Notes under the pieces: model-generated
Told to the model about the DNA's origin: nothing
Seen by the model: the letters and a program-made list of their open reading frames with translations, nothing else
The model's database searches: none
Position numbers and translations under genes: made by a program
Source of the DNA: Euglena gracilis
Lineage: Eukaryota; Euglenida; Euglenophyceae; Euglenales
DNA length: 64,000 bases
Reading direction: 5' to 3'
NCBI GenBank assembly: GCA_039621445.1
Contig: CP154954.1
Span: forward strand, 1,612,001-1,676,000
In this document: positions 11,715-21,669 of the stretch, in pieces
How positions within the stretch are numbered: position 1 is the first letter of the stretch
Layout: each line of letters opens with the position of its first letter

Positions 11715-13139
11715 TTAAGAAAGTTTTTTGAATTTTTTATACTTATCAAATTTTTGTCTTACTTTGTTGTTAACGCCCCGATTTATGGAATTACAAAGAA
11801 CACTCAAAATTAAAGAAACAGAAAGAATAGAATCATCATTTGAAGGAATAGGATATTTAGTAAGTGTGGGGTCACAATTGGTATCTAAATAAAATACGCA
11901 TTTAATTTAAAAATTAATACGCTTCATCAAACTGAACAAGAAAACGATTTAAAGTTTCATACAGCTTTGAATAATTATTTATTTAAAGTTATTAAAACTT
12001 GTTACAAAAAAACAAAACTTTTTCATTATTTAATTTTTAAAAATTATTCATAAACCTCAAAGGTAGTTTATTGTTATATTAAAAACTATATTACTAAATA
12101 ACAAAATAAAATATCGAGAAATAATTTGTTACTATATTCATTCAAATTTAATTGTAATTATTTAATAATTAATTCTAATAATTATTTTTAAAGAATTTTC
12201 ATTTTATAAATTTTTTATTCTTTAATAAAAAAAATTCTACTATGGAAAAAAGAGATACTTAAAACATGAATAACGCACTATAGTTATACTAGCAATACCT
12301 AACTTTTTACATTCACGTACAGCATTTATCTCCTTGTTTTGTCCTATTATAATAACAATTTCAGGACGTTCAGTCATATCTCTCATACCGGAAAAATATT
12401 TTTTAAGCTAATTAAATAGAATATTCTTTCGATTAATTATCTAGTTTGAAAATAAATATATTTATAAAAATTTTAAAATTTAGTTAAAAAATAAAAATTG
12501 AGTCACATTTAAGAGTTTTTTTTTTAGTACTAAACGTTCTTTTTTTGTTAATAAGTTGTGATGCTTTTCTTTTTGTTTTGATTTTAGCATAAAATTTTAT
12601 TGCAACAAAAATAAAATAATCCCAAAATTATTCTTAATTTTATAATTAAATGTAATTTAGTTATAAATAAAATTTATAATTTTTATTATCAAAAAATTGC
12701 TTTAATTTATTTATGCAATTTTTAATTGTTATCCAATTTGTCAATATACCGCCCAACCAACGTTTTGTTACAAAAAAAGAATTACATTTTAAAGCGATTT
12801 TTTGTGTTAAAATAGAAAAAAAGCGTTTTGTACAAACAAAAAGAGCCATTAAGATTAAAAATTTTTCTAATAAATATTCATAAAAAATTTATAAAGCTTT
12901 TTAAAAAATGCTAAAATCTAACAGATTGGTTTTCATAAAAAGTCACAACTTTTACCTTTACGTACAGAACGTATAAGGAAATTGCAAGCTTTTTTTAAAC
13001 AAACTATAGTCTGTAACAAATCGATAATATGAAGACCTTTGCGTTCTCCATAAATATAAATTCTCATTCTTGGATTCCATTGTTTAACCTTATGACCAAG
13101 ATGAACACTAGAATTAAGCATTTTTTCTACAGTAATCAT
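11715..13139 (-). CDS. rps2: 30S ribosomal protein S2, five exons
   Basis: Ribosomal protein S2. Exon 1 (13139-12947) encodes [20 protein letters not shown].. with the WNPRM signature. Exon 2 (~12849-12700) holds [18 protein letters not shown]. Exon 3 (~12600-12505) holds [18 protein letters not shown]. Exon 4 (~12410-12279) holds KYFSGMRDM and [20 protein letters not shown]. Exon 5 (~11890-11715) holds [18 protein letters not shown] and ends ..[11 protein letters not shown]. Introns after exons 1 and 4 begin GTGAC and GTGCG. The joined order matches S2 without gaps in the conserved core. It lies upstream of atpI in the usual plastid order. Intron borders of exons 2 and 3 are approximate. Confidence 0.9.
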
Positions 13140-13310
13140 ATTTAATTAAATTTAAAAAACGAGTAGCGTAACATACATATAAAGAAAATAATAGTTATAA
13201 AAGATATATAAAAATATTTCATAAAAAAAAATTTTCTTTATTATTTTAAGAAGTAAATACCGGAATCATCTATGTATTTTTTGTTTTATTGTTTCTTCAA
13301 TTCTCTTAAA

Positions 13311-13381
13311 GACGACACCCAGAATCGAACTGGGGAATAAAAGATTTGCAATCTTCTGCCTTACCGCTTGGCCATGCCGCC
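13311..13381 (-). tRNA. trnC-GCA: tRNA-Cys(GCA)
   Basis: Minus-strand cloverleaf from G at 13381 (GGCGGCATGGCC..) to 13311 (..GGGTGTCGTC). The anticodon loop TTGCAAA carries GCA and the T-loop is AGTTCGATTCT. 71 nt. Confidence 0.93.
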
Positions 13382-13383
13382 AT

Positions 13384-13455
13384 GCTAGGAACCAGATTTG
13401 AACTGGTGACACAAGGATTTTCAGTCCTCCGCTCTACCAACTGAGCTATCCCAGC
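13384..13455 (-). tRNA. trnF-GAA: tRNA-Phe(GAA)
   Basis: The minus strand GCTGGGATAGCTCAG.. to ..GGTTCCTAGC has an acceptor pair GCTGGGA/TCCTAGC. The anticodon loop CTGAAAA carries GAA. Only 2 nt separate it from trnC, so both are likely cut from one precursor. Confidence 0.94.
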
Positions 13456-13507
13456 TATTATTATTATAAATTAATTTATACTTATATTATTATAAGTAAA
13501 TTTAAGT

Positions 13508-13916
13508 TTACCAACTCGCTTTGGTTACACCTGGAAGTAAACCATAATGAGCCATATCTCGAAGAATATGTCGTGATAATCCAAAAGTCCTAAAATATCC
13601 ACGTGATCTCCCTGTTACGTAACAACGATTTCGAAAGAGTTAACAAATAAAAATACTCAAAAAAATAAATATAAAAATTTTATAAATTTTTCAAATTATT
13701 AACAGCTATAAAATTTGAATGACAAATAGAAAATCAAATTAATCGGCAACGCAAACTATTTCTAGGTAATTTTTGCAAAAAAGAGTAAATCCGCAATTTT
13801 TTCTCAAAAGATTTTTCGTCTTTTCCATTTGTCCTGTATACATAACGGTTATGGGAATGTATTAATACTAATATTATTCGTTTTCTCTGTCTTGCTATAA
13901 GACTTTTTTTTGACAT
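13508..13916 (-). CDS. rps14: 30S ribosomal protein S14, two exons
   Basis: Ribosomal protein S14. Exon 1 (13916-13740) starts [13 protein letters not shown] and ends [10 protein letters not shown]. Exon 2 (13633-13508) starts [20 protein letters not shown] and ends [15 protein letters not shown], the invariant C-terminus. The join gives exactly 100 aa, the plastid family length. The intron 13634-13739 is 106 nt and starts ATTTG, a group III intron. It sits between trnF and trnI-CAU. Confidence 0.96.
13634..13739 (-). other. Group III intron in rps14
   Basis: A 106-nt minus-strand intron starting ATTTG. Removing it fuses ..RCRL to RNRCYVTG and yields the exact 100-aa S14. Confidence 0.85.
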
Positions 13917-13956
13917 AAATAAAAAATTTTTAGGTTAAATAATGCTCGAATAAGAT

Positions 13957-14039
13957 GCATTCAGCTGGATTCGAACCAGCGACGTCCTTCCGGAGCGAGA
14001 TTATGAGTCCCGTGCTATCGTCCACTCTGCCATAAATGC
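13957..14039 (-). tRNA. trnI-CAU: tRNA-Ile(CAU) with enlarged variable region
   Basis: The minus strand starts GCATTTATGGC and ends TGAATGC, giving a 7-bp acceptor stem with one G:U pair. The anticodon stem-loop is CGGGA-CTCATAA-TCTCG, so the anticodon is CAU. The acceptor and anticodon arm match plastid trnI-CAU, whose first anticodon base is normally converted to lysidine so that it reads AUA. Unusually, a TCC-GGAA-GGA hairpin replaces the short variable loop. Its position between rpl36 and rps14 is the expected one in euglenoids. Confidence 0.82.
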
Positions 14040-14067
14040 GCCTACAAATTATAGACGCAAAACAAGT

Positions 14068-14181
14068 TTAACCCTGTCGTTGTTTATGCTTGTTATTTAT
14101 ACAAACAACTAAAAGATTGTTTTTGCGACGAATCAAATAACATTTATTACAAATTTTTTTAACAGAAGAACGTATTTTCAT
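14068..14181 (-). CDS. rpl36: 50S ribosomal protein L36
   Basis: Smallest 50S protein, 37 aa. It starts [20 protein letters not shown] and ends NKHKQRQG. The zinc-binding C-x2-C and C-x-n-H pattern is preserved (CNKC, then VCINNKH). No introns. Start at 14181, stop at 14068, matching family length. It lies between rps8 and trnI-CAU. Confidence 0.96.
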   Translation of the reverse strand: MKIRSSVKKICNKCYLIRRKNNLLVVCINNKHKQRQG

Positions 14182-14264
14182 AAAAATTAAGTCTAATTAA
14201 ACAAAAATTATCAAACAACTTTTTAATAAAAAATAATAAAACAAAAGAGGTAATTTTAGTTTAT

Positions 14265-15386
14265 TTACCAAATATAAAACAGAATCTCCCCACCAATTTT
14301 ATTAGATCTAGCCAATCGATCAGTCATTAATCCTTTAGAAGTAGACATGCAAAATTAAATTTTAAAATTTCTTTAAGAACAATACAAGTTAATAATCAAC
14401 ATAAGGCTCAAATAAAAATAATAATAATAATACAAAAAATTACGTTAAAAAATATTTCAAAATAATTCACGAATAATAAGAATTAAATTTTATGTTTTTC
14501 ACAAAAACATGCATTAGAATACAAAAATAGAAATTCTTGCTAAATTATAATAAAGGAAATCATTATAAAAAATTTATTATTGCTTATAATTTTTATCTTA
14601 TGAAACTCAAAAAACATATCGCACAAACAGTTAAACCAACGCCACCTGCTACTGATTGTAGTCTTTTATAACTACTATAAGTACGCAAACCAGGTTTGCT
14701 TACACGTTTTATTTTAGTTATATAAGAAACTTGTTTTGGACCTTTATATTTTAAAAAGATTGTAATATATTTTTTTATAACACCGTTTTCAGTTAAACAC
14801 GTAGCGTCAGCCAATTCAAAAGAGTCAATAAATCCTTCTTTTTTTAAAATTTCGGCTATATTTACCGTAAGTTTTGTATTAATAACATTAACTTTTCTAG
14901 CTTTTATTAAAAGAGAGTTTCTTATTCTTGTAAGCATATCGTATAAGGCTAAATAAAACCTAACAAAAGAATAAAAATATGTATATATATTAATAAAAAT
15001 CAAAAATTAATTATACTTCTATAAAAAAAATCACACCTAATTACATTAAATTAAATTATAAATTTTTAAAACAATTTATTAACAAACTCTACAGGAAACC
15101 ATTAATCATAAAGTTTTGAAAAATAAAATTTAAATATTTCAAGATTTACTAATATTTAACTAATTTAATTATGTAATATTAATATAGTAATAAAAATAAG
15201 TGATCTCCCAACTAATGAATAAATTTTACAAAACAATAATAAACGGTTTGTTAAAGAAAAATACTACTATCAAAATATTTAATAATGCTCTTATTTACCG
15301 AATTTCAACATATATATAGATAATAAATATAAAAAATTATTAATAATATATTATTACACTTAAACTCGCAAATCAATATTTGTCAT
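14265..15386 (-). CDS. rps8: 30S ribosomal protein S8, three exons with a 15-nt first exon
   Basis: Ribosomal protein S8. Exon 1 is only 15386-15372 (MTNID). The intron 15371-14941 (431 nt) starts TTGCG. Exon 2 (14940-14625) begins DMLTRIRNSL and contains the S8 core up to GGVGLTV. The next intron (14624-14351) starts GTGCG. Exon 3 (14350-14265) encodes MSTSKGLMTDRLARSNKIGG and EILFYIW then stop, the universal S8 end. Codon phases agree at both joins and give 138 aa (family about 130-135). The micro-exon is the least certain part but is the only nearby ATG with a fitting phase and an intron-like 5' end. Confidence 0.9.
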
Positions 15387-15470
15387 AAAATTCTAAAAAT
15401 AAAACAATAAAATTACTATTAATAAAAAATAGATTTTGTACATCTTAACACGTAAAAAAAAGTATAAAAA

Positions 15471-16010
15471 TTAATCTCGGAACGGGATACCTAATTCTTT
15501 TAAAAGAAAGAAAGCTTCTTGATTCGTTTCAGCAGTTGTAACGATTGTTATATTCAAACCTTGTACTTTAATCATTTTATCAAAGTTAATTTCAGGGAAC
15601 ATTGATTGTTCACTTAACCCAAAACTAAAGTTACCTGATCCATCAAAACAATTCTTGTTTATTCCTTGAAAATCTCTAATTCTAGGTAAAGATAGATTAA
15701 TTAACCGGTCTAAAAAACTGTACATCTTTTCACTACGCAAAGTCAAAAACATACCAACAGGCATCTTTTCTTTAAGTTTAAAGTTAGCAATAGCTTTTTT
15801 CGCCTTACTTATAATAGGCTTTTGACCAGAAATAATTTCTAATTCATTTAATAAAACTTCCAAAATTTTTGAATTTTGACAAGATTCATCAAATCCTCGA
15901 TTTATAACAATCTTTTTTAATTTAGGAACCCTATAAGAATTAACATAACCAAATTCTTCTTTAAGTTTGGGAATGATAGTTTCTAAATAAAACGATTTTA
16001 ATCTTTGCAT
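15471..16010 (-). CDS. rpl5: 50S ribosomal protein L5
   Basis: L5, the 50S protein that binds 5S rRNA. The single intact frame of 179 aa starts MQRLKSFYLETIIPKLKEEF. It has GQKPIISKAKKAIANFKLKE, then MPVGMFLTLR, the LPRIRDFQG signature and the ending LGIPFRD. It is one of the few intron-free genes in this cluster and lies 85 nt downstream of where rps8 begins. Confidence 0.97.
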   Translation of the reverse strand: MQRLKSFYLETIIPKLKEEFGYVNSYRVPKLKKIVINRGFDESCQNSKILEVLLNELEIISGQKPIISKAKKAIANFKLKEKMPVGMFLTLRSEKMYSFLDRLINLSLPRIRDFQGINKNCFDGSGNFSFGLSEQSMFPEINFDKMIKVQGLNITIVTTAETNQEAFFLLKELGIPFRD

Positions 16011-16193
16011 TTTTTTATAAAATCCTTTTTAAATATTACTACTACACTAAATTTTAATAAAAATATTTTGGAACTATAAATAGGAATGATAAAAGTAAAA
16101 TTTATAATAAAAAAACACACATACAAAAAATTAAGAAAATATAGATATACGCTAAAAATGAAAAACAACTTATTATGAGAAGTCTTTATTGTA

Positions 16194-16667
16194 TCACACA
16201 ACCTCTGGCGCTAAGGACATTATTTTTACGAATTCCTTTTCTCGCAATTCGCGAGCAATGGGGCCGAAAATTCTTGTACCTTTAGGTGAACGATCATTAT
16301 TAATTATGACAGCAGCATTTTCGTCAAAACGAATTGCCATTCCACTTTCTCTACGTACTCCTTTAACAGTTCTAACAATAACAGCTTTAACAATATCTGA
16401 TTTTTTAACAACCATGTTAGGAATAGCTTCTTTAAAATAGATAAAATCTTTATAAATTTATAAACAATATCAATATAAAAGAATAATAAAATAATAAAAA
16501 CATAAAAAGATATATAAATTATTAACTCTAATACACAATTTTACAACCGCTATTATTATATCACCAATATTCGCATACTGACAATTTGGTCCTAATATAC
16601 GAATACACATAATTTTTTGTGCTCCAGTATTATCCGCAATTTTCAAATATGTTTGTGGTTTAATCAT
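16194..16667 (-). CDS. rpl14: 50S ribosomal protein L14, two exons
   Basis: L14. Exon 1 (16667-16539) starts [18 protein letters not shown] and ends GDIIIAVVK. Exon 2 (16430-16194) starts [20 protein letters not shown] and ends [18 protein letters not shown]. The intron 16431-16538 is 108 nt, starting TTGTG. The joined protein is 121 aa, normal for L14, with all conserved blocks ([20 protein letters not shown], [13 protein letters not shown]). The next minus-strand gene is rpl5. Confidence 0.96.
16431..16538 (-). other. Group III intron in rpl14
   Basis: A 108-nt minus-strand intron starting TTGTG. Removal joins AVVK to EAIPN in frame. Confidence 0.8.
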
Positions 16668-16762
16668 CTAAACTAAAAAATAAATTATAAAGAACGAAGA
16701 ACTACCAAAATAAGAATTTTACCAAAAATATTATTAACAAAAACAATTAGCATTAAACAGTT

Positions 16763-17825
16763 TTAAATTTTAACAATAACACGAGTTTTAATAGGCATTT
16801 TATATCCTGCTATTTTTAAAGAATACTTTGCAATGGATTCTGAAATACCCAATACTTCGTAAAGAATTTTTCCAGGTTTTACAATTGCAACCCAATATTC
16901 TACATTTCCTTTCCCTGAACCCATGCGAGTTTCGGCTGCTCGAAATGTTACAGGCTTATCGGGAAAAATTCTTATCCAAAGTTTGCCCCCACGTTTTGCA
17001 TATCTTGTAATAACTCTACGAATTAAATAAAAAAATTTTTTTTTAGAAAAGAAAACAGTAAAAATTTATTTAAAATAAAACAATTAAGAAAAATCATCTT
17101 ATAAGTAAATAAGTTAAAAAACCTTTTTTATCGAAAACCAAAAAAGTTTATAAACAATAAAAATTTATTAAATAACTTTGAAAGCAAAAAATCTATATAA
17201 ATTTATTAGAAATCACAAAAAACCACAAAGCAGCTTCAATTTGACGTGAAGTTATCCAACCAGGCTCTAATGATTGTAAAACAAGTACAATATGCCTTAA
17301 AAAATCCAAACAAGCAAAATGTAATGCATTTGGCTTTTAATTAATAAATTTAAAAAAAGTAAAATAAGTACAAAATCAAATTGTATATCATAATATAAAA
17401 TAAAAAATTTTAATAATAATCTACTTAATTTTAGTAAAGATTAAATGTATTTTTTATTATTTTAATTTTTATTAGCTCAAAAAAATATTTAATACTTAAA
17501 ATTTAAAATTATTAAACATTTATTACGTTAAGAATAAAATGCTATTAAAGATATTTAATTACAATAATTTAAAACTTAAACAAAAAATAATTAAATTTAC
17601 TCATAATTAATTTTTTAAATTATTTAGATCGCACAAGCATAATTACCAAAAACAACTTTATCAATTAAATAAAAAATTTCACTTAAATCAAATCGAATAA
17701 AATAACTATCGTGGTAAAACGCAATAAAAATTTTATTTTTTACATAAAAAAAGTCTCATATAGATTTTACCTGTTAATCTACCTCTATGATATTTACGAA
17801 ACTTCGTTCGCTTAGGACTTAACAT
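16763..17825 (-). CDS. rpl16: 50S ribosomal protein L16, four exons
   Basis: L16, at the peptidyl-transferase centre region. Exon 1 (17825 to ~17766) encodes [20 protein letters not shown]. Exon 2 (~17665-17635) encodes VVFGNYA and is followed by a GTGCG intron. Exon 3 (~17302-17234) encodes [16 protein letters not shown] and is followed by an intron starting CTTTG. Exon 4 (~17025-16763) encodes [19 protein letters not shown].., [18 protein letters not shown].. and [12 protein letters not shown] then stop. The order and content match L16 throughout. Start and stop are firm; internal borders are good to a few nucleotides. Confidence 0.93.
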
Positions 17826-17881
17826 ATAAGACTATAAAAACAACGAAAATAAAAGATAATAAATTTCTAAATTAGGTAAAT

Positions 17882-18799
17882 TCATTGCAACTGATTAAAA
17901 TTATTACAATAAAAATGAATTAAAATCAAATTTTCAAAGAAACTAAAGTTCCACTTTTTTATGTTCAAAATTACAAAACGATTCGAATAAATCGATTTTT
18001 TACAAAAGAAACATAGTCCCCTCTGATTATTATATAAGACAATAAAATTAGGTGAAAATTTATATTTGAACTTTTCAAATATCATACGTTCTAATTTTCC
18101 TTTATTATATAAGTTGAATATATTTAAAGTATTAGATATTTTAAATTTCATATTTCTATAACTATAAAAATATTTCGAAGAATACAAATGAGACTTTAAA
18201 AATAAAAAATTTCCTGTTTTTATATCAGTAATGAAAAATCTCCAAATTCCTGAAAAAAATTTCCAATATTTAGAGTAAATCCAAGTTCTAGTTTTTCTAG
18301 AATGAAGTTTTTTTATATATCTCCACAATAATCGGTAAAGATAAAGATCTAATTCTAAAAATAGAAAATTGTTATTAAAACAAAAAAAACCTCTGTTTAA
18401 ACAATCTAAAATTTTTTTATTCAATAAATTTACTAAAAAAAATACACTTTTTTTTAAAAACATTTTTACAATCATTTTTAAACTTAGTTTATAAAATTGT
18501 ATATGTTTTTTATTAATATGCAATAAAATATTTGAACCAAATCTTAAAAAATCGAAAATAAAAAAATTAAATACAAACGTCTCAAATCTATAAAAAGAAT
18601 TAATATTAATATTCAAAATAATCCCTCGAAGACTAAAAAAAGATATAATAATTTTTTTACAAATAAAAAAATCATAAGGAAACTTAAAAAAAAAATAAAA
18701 TTTATCTATATAAAACAAATAATAAACTTTATAACTAATAAAAAAATTTTTAAATAGACTTTTAACAAGTTTTTTAACAAACCTAATCATACAAATCAA
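17882..18799 (-). CDS. Maturase domain X plus HNH-like C-terminal part of a roaA-position gene
   Basis: The 305-aa frame is not a ribosomal protein. Its middle carries the domain X signature of group II intron maturases: LYRLLWRYIKKLHSRKTR then WIYSKYW, comparable to the LWRWAKRRHPxKSxxWIxxKYW pattern. Its end has CFFCKKS followed by HFYCNN, resembling a decayed HNH/zinc motif. There is no obvious host intron around it. It sits between rps3 and rpl16, in the operon that in Euglena carries the ribosomal-operon-associated gene roaA. I infer that it is the 3' part of that gene, continuing from 19507-20170. It may still act in splicing of the cluster. Function is not demonstrated. Confidence 0.6.
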   Translation of the reverse strand: MICMIRFVKKLVKSLFKNFFISYKVYYLFYIDKFYFFFKFPYDFFICKKIIISFFSLRGIILNININSFYRFETFVFNFFIFDFLRFGSNILLHINKKHIQFYKLSLKMIVKMFLKKSVFFLVNLLNKKILDCLNRGFFCFNNNFLFLELDLYLYRLLWRYIKKLHSRKTRTWIYSKYWKFFSGIWRFFITDIKTGNFLFLKSHLYSSKYFYSYRNMKFKISNTLNIFNLYNKGKLERMIFEKFKYKFSPNFIVLYNNQRGLCFFCKKSIYSNRFVILNIKKWNFSFFENLILIHFYCNNFNQLQ

Positions 18800-20170
18800 A
18801 TTGTAATAGGCTTTTTATCTGAAACAATAAGTTCAAGATATAAAAATTTCATTTTTAGAAACATAATTTCAAATGGAAAAATTACAATAAAAATTGCGTA
18901 GAATAATCCTAAACGTCTAATTTTGATTAAATCAATAGAATTAACTTTTATTGTTTTTTTAGTTAAAATTTTTAATAGAACTTATTTTTAAATGAATAAA
19001 TTTTAAACTTTTAAATTCAGATTTTTCAATTAAACTCAGAACAAAAATTTCTGAAAATTTTTCCAAATTATTTCTTATGTAATTTTTATTTTGAATAATT
19101 GAAAATAATTTATAAAAAAGAACCTATGAAAGAAACGAAAATATTAAGTTTTTAAATAAAACTTTTAAAAAGCAAACAATACGCACTTCTTGAAAAAAAA
19201 ATTAAAAAACTAAATATAAATATATTTGTATATAAACCATGCGTAAAAATTACATAGCTTTAAAAAAAAGCTACAAAATCAATTTTAGAATACAGCATTA
19301 TAGTTCACTACAAAAACGAAAAAAGGTGATTACGTAATTACTTATTAACAAAAATATTCTTTTTTTATACAAATCTTGAAGAAATTGATAATTCATTAAA
19401 AAATTAATGATTTAATAATACAAAAATTTAATACCTGCAAAAAAAATTCTATTTCTAATGAATAACTTTATTAAAAATACAAGTTTAAGAATTCTCAAAA
19501 AACACATTAAATAGTAATTCGCAACAATCCATTAAATATAAAATTAAAAATTATTAAAAAAAGTGACTTAAAAAAAACCAAATTTTTACGGTCTAAAAAA
19601 TTTTTTAAAAAATTTACATCCAAAGGAAAATTTTTATAAATCCAAGAAAAACGAGCAAAATATAAAAACTTAAAATTTTCGACCTTAAAATAATAAGAGT
19701 ACTTAAAAACATCTATTAAAATTTGTTCAAAATCAAAAAAGTTGCCTTCAACAAAAAAATAATAATCTTTTATAAAACAAGGATTAATATCATTAATATA
19801 AGGTAAAAGAGTACTTGTTAACAAAAGACTAAAAGATAATTTATATAGAAGAAAAAAATCATAAGAATAAAACAAAAACGCGTTTTTAATGTTATAAAAA
19901 AAACCATGGAGAAATAAATTTCTTTTCGAAGATAAAAGTGATACTAGAAAAAATTTATCCTTAGAAGAATAAAAATACGATTGTAAAGAAGGAAATTTTC
20001 AAAGCAATTACGAACAGAAAAATATGAGAAAAAACTTTTAAAAAACGCCGTTGTTGTTTAAAAAAAAATATATCTGATTTTTTAGATGCTAAATAAATTT
20101 TATGTTGTGTTAAGGAAACAGTATTATCAAAAAAAGTGCTGTTTAAAACCTCATAAAAATAATCAAAAAA
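18800..20170 (-). pseudogene. Degenerate reverse-transcriptase-like 5' part of the same gene
   Basis: The minus strand from about 20170 encodes FFKQQRRFLKVFS, which resembles the RT-0 start motif of group II maturases (cf. KVQRRLFKVS in the psbC-intron maturase here). After a frame change, the 122-aa frame 19875-19507 contains NFPLDVNFLKNFLDRK, matching the maturase block N-x-PLDxxFLKxWL. The catalytic YxDD motif is not seen. Frames shift several times and 18800-19500 has no clear exon, so it is either a gene with further introns, a pseudogene, or damaged by sequence errors. It looks like one unit with 17882-18799. Confidence 0.45.
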
Positions 20171-20794
20171 GTAAAATAAAAAAAAAAAAAAAAATGATGC
20201 AAATTCCTAAACACAAAAACTATTACTTTTAATTAAAAATTTGTTCACAAACTGTAAAAAATATTTTCATATAGTACAGCTTTTCAAAATGAATATAAAA
20301 TATAAATGTTTCGGTGAGGTATTACTACTAATACTAATAATGCATGATTTTATTAGATTATAAGTGATTTATTAATAACCATTTCAGTTAATACGGTATA
20401 TGTTTTTTAACAAGTAAAATAAATAAAAATTCCAAAATTTAGAAAAAAGTTATTAATAAAATAAATTTGATCTTTTTAAAATATTGAAGGATTATAAGAA
20501 GGAATTTTTCATAAAAAATATTTTAAAATAATACAAAATTAATGACGCAAAAAATTCCATTTAATAAAGTTCCAATTAAATCTAAAAAAAAGAAAACAAA
20601 ATGTTTTACAATATAGCGAAAAAAAAAATAATAAAATAAATATCAATAAAAAAAAATTAAAAGACGCTAAATTATACCCAAACCTTTATCCCTAAAAAAA
20701 TTTTTTATTATAAAATTAATAAAATTTATTAAAAACAAAAAAATAAAGAAAAATTTATAAATTATATTTTATAAAAAAGAATATTAATTATTTA

Positions 20795-21660
20795 AAATAA
20801 TCTATATGACCTCAAAGTATGAAGAGGAACTCTTCCTTCCCTAAACCATTCCGTCCTAGCAATTTCTATACCATTTAAACGTCCAGAAACTTGAACCTTT
20901 ATACCCTCTGCTCCTGCCTTCATTGCTTGCAACATTACAGTTTTCATAGCCCTTATAAAAGGTGTTTTAATTCTCGACGAACTGAGTCGGCAAGAAGTCT
21001 GGCATCTTAGGAGAGTTCACTCCTACCACCTTACAAGTAATAATACGAGAAGTCTTAACCAACAGATAATAAATAATATCAATCAATATATAATACGAGA
21101 TAATCCCTGGCCATCTCTTACACGTTCTGGTCTGGCAACATGAATATAGACTATTGTGTTATTTCTTTGTTCACTAATATATTTCTCTAAACGAATAAAG
21201 TCTCTAAAGCTCTTATTCATAAAATTACGGATACGTTTTACAAAACTAGCGTAATGCCTATTTTCCACATACAAAAATGAACTAAAAGAAAATGAAAACT
21301 CTTTTTAAAGTTAAATAAAATACTTTCAAAACAAAAAATTAAAAGCATATATAAAATAAAAACTCGGGTATAATCTAATAAATAAAATATAAAAAATTAT
21401 CCTCAAAATAAAAACTTTTCAAAAAAAATAAATAAGGAAAAATAAACATTAAAAAAACTTAAAAAATAAAAAATCGACCTCAAAAAATTTAACGATTGAA
21501 GCTATCTTTAAATTTTAAAGTAAATAAGAAAAAAAATTATAAATTAACTTTAGAACTTTAGTATCGCACTATAATATTTTAGATAAAACAGTTAATAATA
21601 GAATAAATTTATTACGAAATAAATATTTTGTATAATAATACCTAGCCTAAAAAGGGTGAA
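20795..21660 (-). CDS. rps3: 30S ribosomal protein S3, interrupted and frame-broken as given
   Basis: S3. The minus strand near 21655-21630 encodes VHP..RLGI, the S3 start, but the expected MGQK codons are replaced by a T16 run. Exon ~21284-21083 encodes [15 protein letters not shown].. and [10 protein letters not shown]. The next stretch encodes [14 protein letters not shown], then [40 protein letters not shown] and [17 protein letters not shown]. Between these blocks the frame slips: near 21065 by one base and at 21003 by one A (AA where AAA would give SPKDAR). The 3' end after HTLR is unclear; a domain V-like hairpin at about 20245-20285 suggests one more intron before a last exon. The protein identity is certain; integrity is not. 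Confidence 0.8.
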
Positions 21661-21669
21661 CTTAAAAAA

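Noticed and set aside
15998-16201. 67-aa minus-strand frame between rpl14 and rpl5
   Set aside because: Hydrophobic by T-rich composition alone, no family resemblance, and it overlaps the rpl5 start.
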